Shown one piece after another: positions 58,790-64,000 of a stretch of DNA of 64,000 bases. A program made the translations under genes and the position numbers. The notes below the pieces were generated by a model. That model ran no database searches. It saw nothing but the letters and a program-made list of their open reading frames with translations, and was not told the DNA's origin. Position 1 is the stretch's first letter; the number at the start of each line of letters is the position of its first letter. Source of the stretch: Hormiphora californensis (Eukaryota; Ctenophora; Tentaculata; Cydippida; Pleurobrachiidae); NCBI GenBank assembly GCA_020137815.1, contig CM035358.1, forward strand, positions 4,856,488 through 4,920,487, given 5' to 3'.

Positions 58790-59071
58790 AAGGGTCACCA
58801 CACACCAAAGTTAAAATTAAAATTAAAATTTTGATTTTAAACCCGCACACACCAGCGGCCGTTAAAATTTCTCTCCCCATTCTAAAAGTAACGATCTCAC
58901 GCACGATTTTAACGGTCGCGTTGGATGATAAAATTTTAACACGCCGTTAAAATCGCGCGCGAGATTGTTACTTTTAGAATGGGGGAGAGCAATTTTAACG
59001 GCCGCTGGTGTGTGCGGGTTTAAAATCAAAATTTTAATTTTAATTTTAACTTTGGTGTGTGGTGACCCTTA
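58790..59071. mobile_element. inverted-repeat element (MITE-like)
   Basis: Arms start AAGGGTCACCACACACC and run about 120 bases inward, with AAAATTAAAATT repeats and GGCCGTTAAAATT. The mirrored end is at 59071. 282 bases, no ORF, 257 bases past the orphan ORF stop. Confidence 0.85.
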
Positions 59072-60399
59072 GTACTGTCAAAACGGGGAAGGCGTTCGCG
59101 TGTTTTCTGTAGGATTTTCCTTTCATTTTCCTTCCATGAGTTTTCTGTAGAATTCTGTGGGATGTACCTTTTATTTTCTGTTCATGTGTTTTCCGTGGGA
59201 TGTTCCTTTCATTTTTCTGAGTTTTTGTCTGTTTTCATGTCAATGTACTATATTCTGAGGGCTGAGAGTGAGGGCGAGCAAGCTACAAGATTACAAGAAA
59301 TAACAGCTGAAATTGTGCAAAAGCTTTGGCAGGCTAACTGACAGAATTATTGCAGCGGGTGCTGTGAGGGACAGTGCATAGCCTGTGAACAAAAGCTAAA
59401 CAACGAGATAACTATATCATATTAATAAGATATCTAATAGTCGACTGTTCGACTAAATTTTCTGACAGTTGTCTAGACATATCTAGTTATGAAAGATCGC
59501 TTTGTAGATACCAAATCTGACATCTATCTGACAACTATTAATATTTTAACTAACCCCTCACACCTCTTTCAGTTTCAACTAAAGCATAATTTGTAGAATT
59601 GGGAAACAAGAGGCTTGTCAAAGCTGGGATTTAGTGGAAACAGTGGAAACGTTTCGAAAGACAATAATTACACCGTGGACCGTGGTGGGACGCTAAAATG
59701 TTCAGATTTACACTTTTGTTTGATTTTTCGCGTGTTCATTTGATAAATTGACTTGCGCTGATATGTTTAATTGGTTTTGATACTTTATGATTTTATGAAA
59801 GACTGGAAAAGTAATAAGAAGTTAGCTTTGATAATCTAGAAAGAAACATGTAAAGAAATTAGGGATTCTTTTAATCGAACTGAATTAATGGCCCAAAAGT
59901 TCCAAATTTTAGATGCTGTGTATTGAGATTTCAGATTTTCTGGTTTTATTTCAGATAAATAATTATCGTTTGAAGATATCCACGTGCAGTGCACACTTAT
60001 ATTTACCGACTTGAGTAAGATCAGTAAGAACAAAACCTCCCCAAAAATGCGGTCATCATTCGTTAATACCTACATCAATTAGTCTTTTATCTATGTATGA
60101 TGATAAGCACCATGCAACAAACTTAATATCTCGACAGAATGAGATTTAGAGATTGTTGAAAATGAGAACTATAATTTATATGCCCCTGCAGAAAACAGCC
60201 TCTAATCCGATGAAAACTAGACATACAAAGAGAGCAAAACAGTTGCAATTTAAGGCAAGTAGTTTCCTTGAACGTCTGAGTATTATTAAATATGGTGGAA
60301 GGTGTCAACTTAGTTGCAAGGTGAGATTTAAAGGGCAAGTAATAAACATGCGAAGTGAGAGATGGGGTAGAAAGTGAGGTATATGAAATGAGTTAGCAG

Positions 60400-60414
60400 A
60401 GAGAGAGAGAGGGG

Positions 60415-60490
<76 letters not shown>

Positions 60491-60500
60491 AAGAGAGAGA
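60400..60500. repeat. (GA)n microsatellite
   Basis: GA array of about 45 units with a GGGGGG interruption near its left end. Confidence 0.95.
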
Positions 60501-61572
60501 ACACCTTGTTATAAATTACACCTCTTTATATCAGGCACTTGGTTGATATAACTCATTATGTACTTCAAAGGACTCTCGAGCGTATTTCAGTCGGATATAT
60601 TATTTTTTAAGGAAACTCAAACAGCACAGATCAAAGGGCGGTTAAAAGGAAACAACAAATTATTCAATTGCCTTGCTCGACCCTGAACGAAACGAATAAT
60701 CAACACCTTCCAAGAACCTGCTGTGGAGGCCCTCATAAACATTAAACAAGGAATTAAGCAAAAAATTAAGGTAGCGGGTTAGTTATATAAGATGCTTTGA
60801 GGTTCAACTTCAAAGAGACTTCGAACATATATTAATAATAATATTTGCTAATCGCAAGATGAAGAAGGAATATATCGAGCCTAGATCTGCTTTATTTATG
60901 AGAGGGAAACTTTAATAAAACTAGGGTAAAATATAATGCATATTTACATATTATTATTATTAAAGAACCTAGGTACAGCTTGGGAATTGACCCTTTCTCG
61001 CACACTTTACCATAATGGGAGGCATCACGCTGATATAGCTCTGATCACAGGTTACATTAAGAGCGATTTAGAGCGAATCTGTTGAGGCGTTGAGCTCCAT
61101 CGTGCGTGCGAAATGTCTACGATGTATTTTAATTTAAATACCTTCAGATTCTACACAAGCATGGTATAAGCAAGCACAATCAGTTTTTGTAGAACCTATA
61201 CATGTACCACTATCGTCAACAATAATTTAAGGAATTGCCGTACCCAGACGAATAAAAACCGAGTTAGAAACTTTTTAGAAACGCTAAACCCACCAGACTA
61301 CTAACCGGGTAACTCTCCAAGTTATATGAGAATTGGTATTGAAAAACCACTAATTTTTATAACTCTCACGCGGTATATTCTGAATAAGTTAACGATCTAC
61401 ATGATTCTGATTTATAAATTAATATAATAATGACTAATGCATCACTTCACCAAAGAAGAAAAAGAACTATCTCGATACCATATAACCACGTAAAACGAGG
61501 TTTAATAGAGCTGTGGATCTCATTGATGTAGAATATTAGAATTCAGTTAAATAATTGCACGGAGCATATTCG

Positions 61573-61628
61573 TGCTGCTTGTAGTCAAATTACCGTAATG
61601 CAAATACAGTAAGGAGACGCGCACGGAG
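61573..61628 (-). mobile_element. dispersed repeat, partial inverse copy 3
   Basis: Reads as the reverse complement of the right end of 43265-43452 (GTGCTGCTTGTAGTCAAATT, then AATACAGTAAGGAG and CGCGCACGG). Confidence 0.6.
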
Positions 61629-62237
61629 CATATCACTCTAACCGATTTGCGGAAGGGGGAATTCATAGCACAAATAAATCATATGTAGGCCTAGGTATAT
61701 GTAATTCTTCTATGCAATATCTATGGCATTTGTACACTGTACCTACATAGAAAAGGCAAATATTGCAGTTGGGCCTGTCAGAGCATTGGCCTGACCCTAT
61801 TCTTATTTCTCTCGCGCGAGAACTGTGGTCAGAGCATTGGCATGACAGAGTTCGGTCCCAGCTCACACTACGCGACCAAGGCTTTCTCTTGGTTGTTTAG
61901 TTGATCTCTGCAATTACTCAACAATTGATAGCTCAGCTGATCTCTCAGCTAGCTGCAGCTCCAGCCTGGCTGACTATAACACAAGAGTATGGCTGACTAC
62001 AACTGCAGTAATCCAAGAGCAGCATGGTGCATAGCTTGATGAAAAATGCTATTCTAGCACGCATATAAAATGTAGGCGAGATCTTAACCACACTAGTATT
62101 ATGTGTGGTAAAGATGAAATTAATTAATCATGGTTCTCGGTTTTGTAGTTCGAATAACATTGTACGTATAACCGGGCTGCTATACCCATCATGGTGGTAC
62201 GAATGAAAGCGTTTTGAAATACACAGTACATCATGTA

Positions 62238-62765
62238 CTACATGACAAAAAATGAAGAAAAAAGACGAGATCTCACTGCACAGGGAAGAGAAATCGATGA
62301 GTCACATACAAACAGAGAGAGATAAACAGAGATGGCATGCCTTGGCAGATCACAAAGTGGGAATGTAGGATGTTGGATGGGGGCCAAACTAAACCCGGAT
62401 AATAGGAACAACACGTCATCGAGGCAAACAAGTTCATACTGACCTTATTACTGCTAATGTATCTTGGTTTCATTGTTCACACCAATAGTGTTGGAGGGTG
62501 CGATATGACATCGAAGACGCTCATTTATTAGACGTTTCGGCTGTACGGCCATTATCAATAATGCTCAATAAATAGTTTTACGTTGTAGTTGATGAAAGTT
62601 TCAAACTTTCATCAACTTTCAGTGAGATCTCGTCTTTTTTCTTCATTTTTTGTCATGTAGCATTATTGATAATGGCCGTACAGCCGAAACGTCTAATAAA
62701 TGAGCGTCTTCGATGTCATATCGCACCCTCCAACACTATTGGTGTGAACAATGAAACCAAGATAT
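62238..62765. mobile_element. nested inverted-repeat structure
   Basis: Outer pair: CATGACAAAAAATGAAG...ATCTCACTG at 62240-62278 mirrored at 62617-62659. Second pair: a long arm from ATCTTGGTTTCATTG (62461) to about 62565 mirrored at 62661-62764. The two pairs interlock, so one is not simply inside the other. This implies two successive inverted duplications. No ORF. Confidence 0.75.
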
Positions 62766-63481
62766 ACTACCCCACCAGCCTCCACCATCTCCAAATACTG
62801 CTAATGTGTTGAGAGAAAATTGTGTTATCAGCACGGAAACTGTTATCTGCATTTCCTTAAAATTAAAAACTTAAATAGGCTTTTTTGAAGATCAGTAATA
62901 CTGCCAACGTTCCATGATCCATCACTCGGAGTGATTCACTCCATATTCAGATGATGGGTACTATTAAAGAAACACATGTAACAATATTATAGTTGTGTGC
63001 TTCAACAAAGATAGCCCCGCCACATTCCATTGCATTAGCCCTTTTGTAGAGATCATGGCATGACGCACCTGGTATAGTTTTCAGTAAAATACAGGGGTGT
63101 GGCGGTTGACAGAGCTCCCTATTTTTCAATTGACTGTTCCACCGTACTAGATTAATACATTTTTATAAACGTTTTTCGTCAGCTAGGCTACTTCACTATT
63201 TAAAATGGCATTAATCCAAACGGTAACGGATACCACACCCTCACTTTCCCGTTGTTGAGTCCGCCCCTGCACCTCTCAACTCTCTCCGCTATACGGAGCA
63301 CTATATACGTGTCCAGGGGATGGACAATAAACAGGACGGAAGTTATTAAATTGGGATCTCGCGAGATCTCGGGGTGTGTGCAGATTTGAAAGCCTAATAT
63401 TATCCTCCTGATCCTGTTAATTGCCCCGTATCCTCCTATTTAGTCCCCCACTCTCTCCCTTACTCTTTGTCTTTCTCTCTC

Positions 63482-63546
<65 letters not shown>

Positions 63547-64000
63547 CTCTCTCTCTCCTCGAATCAACCGGAAACAGATTAGGCTGGAGAGATCAGATCT
63601 AGGTGTCAGGTACGCGTGGGACCGGGAGAGAGATAGCCTAAACGGGTGTAGTGCTACTGCACAATAGCACAACTAAAATACGTCGGCTGTGAGCACGTCT
63701 ATAATAGAGTTAGACCATGTATATATTATCTGCAGGGATCAATCGCCCGATGATTCTCGAATCTGTGAACCGTTAACAGAATCAGCAATTAACCATAATT
63801 ACCAATTTACAGGACAGTACAGTGTATAACGTATATAATTAGCGGCACATCACATAATGAGAGGTTCATCATTTAATTTACTGAAGTGGAACGATCTTTA
63901 CAAAAAAGCACAATACAAGACATGATGTAATGGGGACCAAATCAAAGAAAGAAATGTACAAATGACGATCACACACAGACACACGCACGATACACTGAAC
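62766..64000. other. gene-free stretch to window end
   Basis: Unique AT-rich sequence with one CT array. Nothing further supported. Confidence 0.45.
63476..63558. repeat. (CT)n microsatellite
   Basis: CT array of about 33 units, with CATTTCTC blocks at both ends. Confidence 0.95.

Larger units (their letters stand above)
59072..62237. other. gene-free AT-rich stretch
   Basis: Contains a (GA)n array at 60400-60500 and a partial inverse copy of the dispersed repeat (61573-61628). A GTCAGAGCATTGGC-type segment occurs at about 61778 and 61830. No exon recognised. Confidence 0.45.

Overview
The window is animal (metazoan) nuclear DNA, probably from a marine invertebrate. It holds intron-containing genes with GT-AG splice sites: an M1 aminopeptidase, a rhodopsin-class GPCR and a small protein with an LC3-interacting-type motif. 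Around them lie a non-LTR retrotransposon, several large foldback (inverted-repeat) elements and more than fifteen (GA)n/(CT)n arrays. No bacterial operons, rRNA, tRNA or CRISPR were seen. The phylum cannot be fixed from sequence alone; short introns and class A GPCRs would suit a sponge or other non-bilaterian, but that is a guess.

Layout. 1-13 kb is gene-poor: GA/CT arrays, a 70-bp perfect palindrome, and a badly homopolymer-distorted block (1.8-3.0 kb) that looks like a corrupted copy of the sequence next to it. 13.2-15.9 kb (minus) is a three-exon small gene, possibly TP53INP/DOR-like, with a 1.5-kb foldback element in its first intron. 17.9-26.0 kb (minus) is a complete 12-exon M1 aminopeptidase of 972 residues; its first intron holds two more inverted-repeat elements. 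29.1-40.2 kb holds a class A GPCR whose halves point in opposite directions: TM1-TM3 on the plus strand (39.4-40.2 kb) and TM3-TM7 plus a long tail on the minus strand (34.4-29.1 kb). Joined, they keep phase and give the exact class A residue spacing, so this looks like one gene broken by an inversion or a misassembly. A decayed LINE lies between the halves. 44-47.6 kb is a block of unusual tandem and inverted repeats. 47.6-64 kb is mostly gene-free, with one orphan intronless ORF (57.9-58.5 kb) beside a second homopolymer-distorted block.

The most unusual theme is tandem duplication anchored on splice junctions. In the GPCR three introns begin with repeats whose unit contains the 5' splice site: a 35-bp unit x6, a ~35-bp unit x~18, and a donor copied across a (TTTG)n array. 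In the aminopeptidase one 3' splice site is duplicated 30 bp upstream, in frame, beside the zinc-binding motif. I know no standard feature type that covers this.

The genes show no obvious shared pathway. All exon boundaries were derived by eye from reading frame and GT-AG rules, without transcript data.
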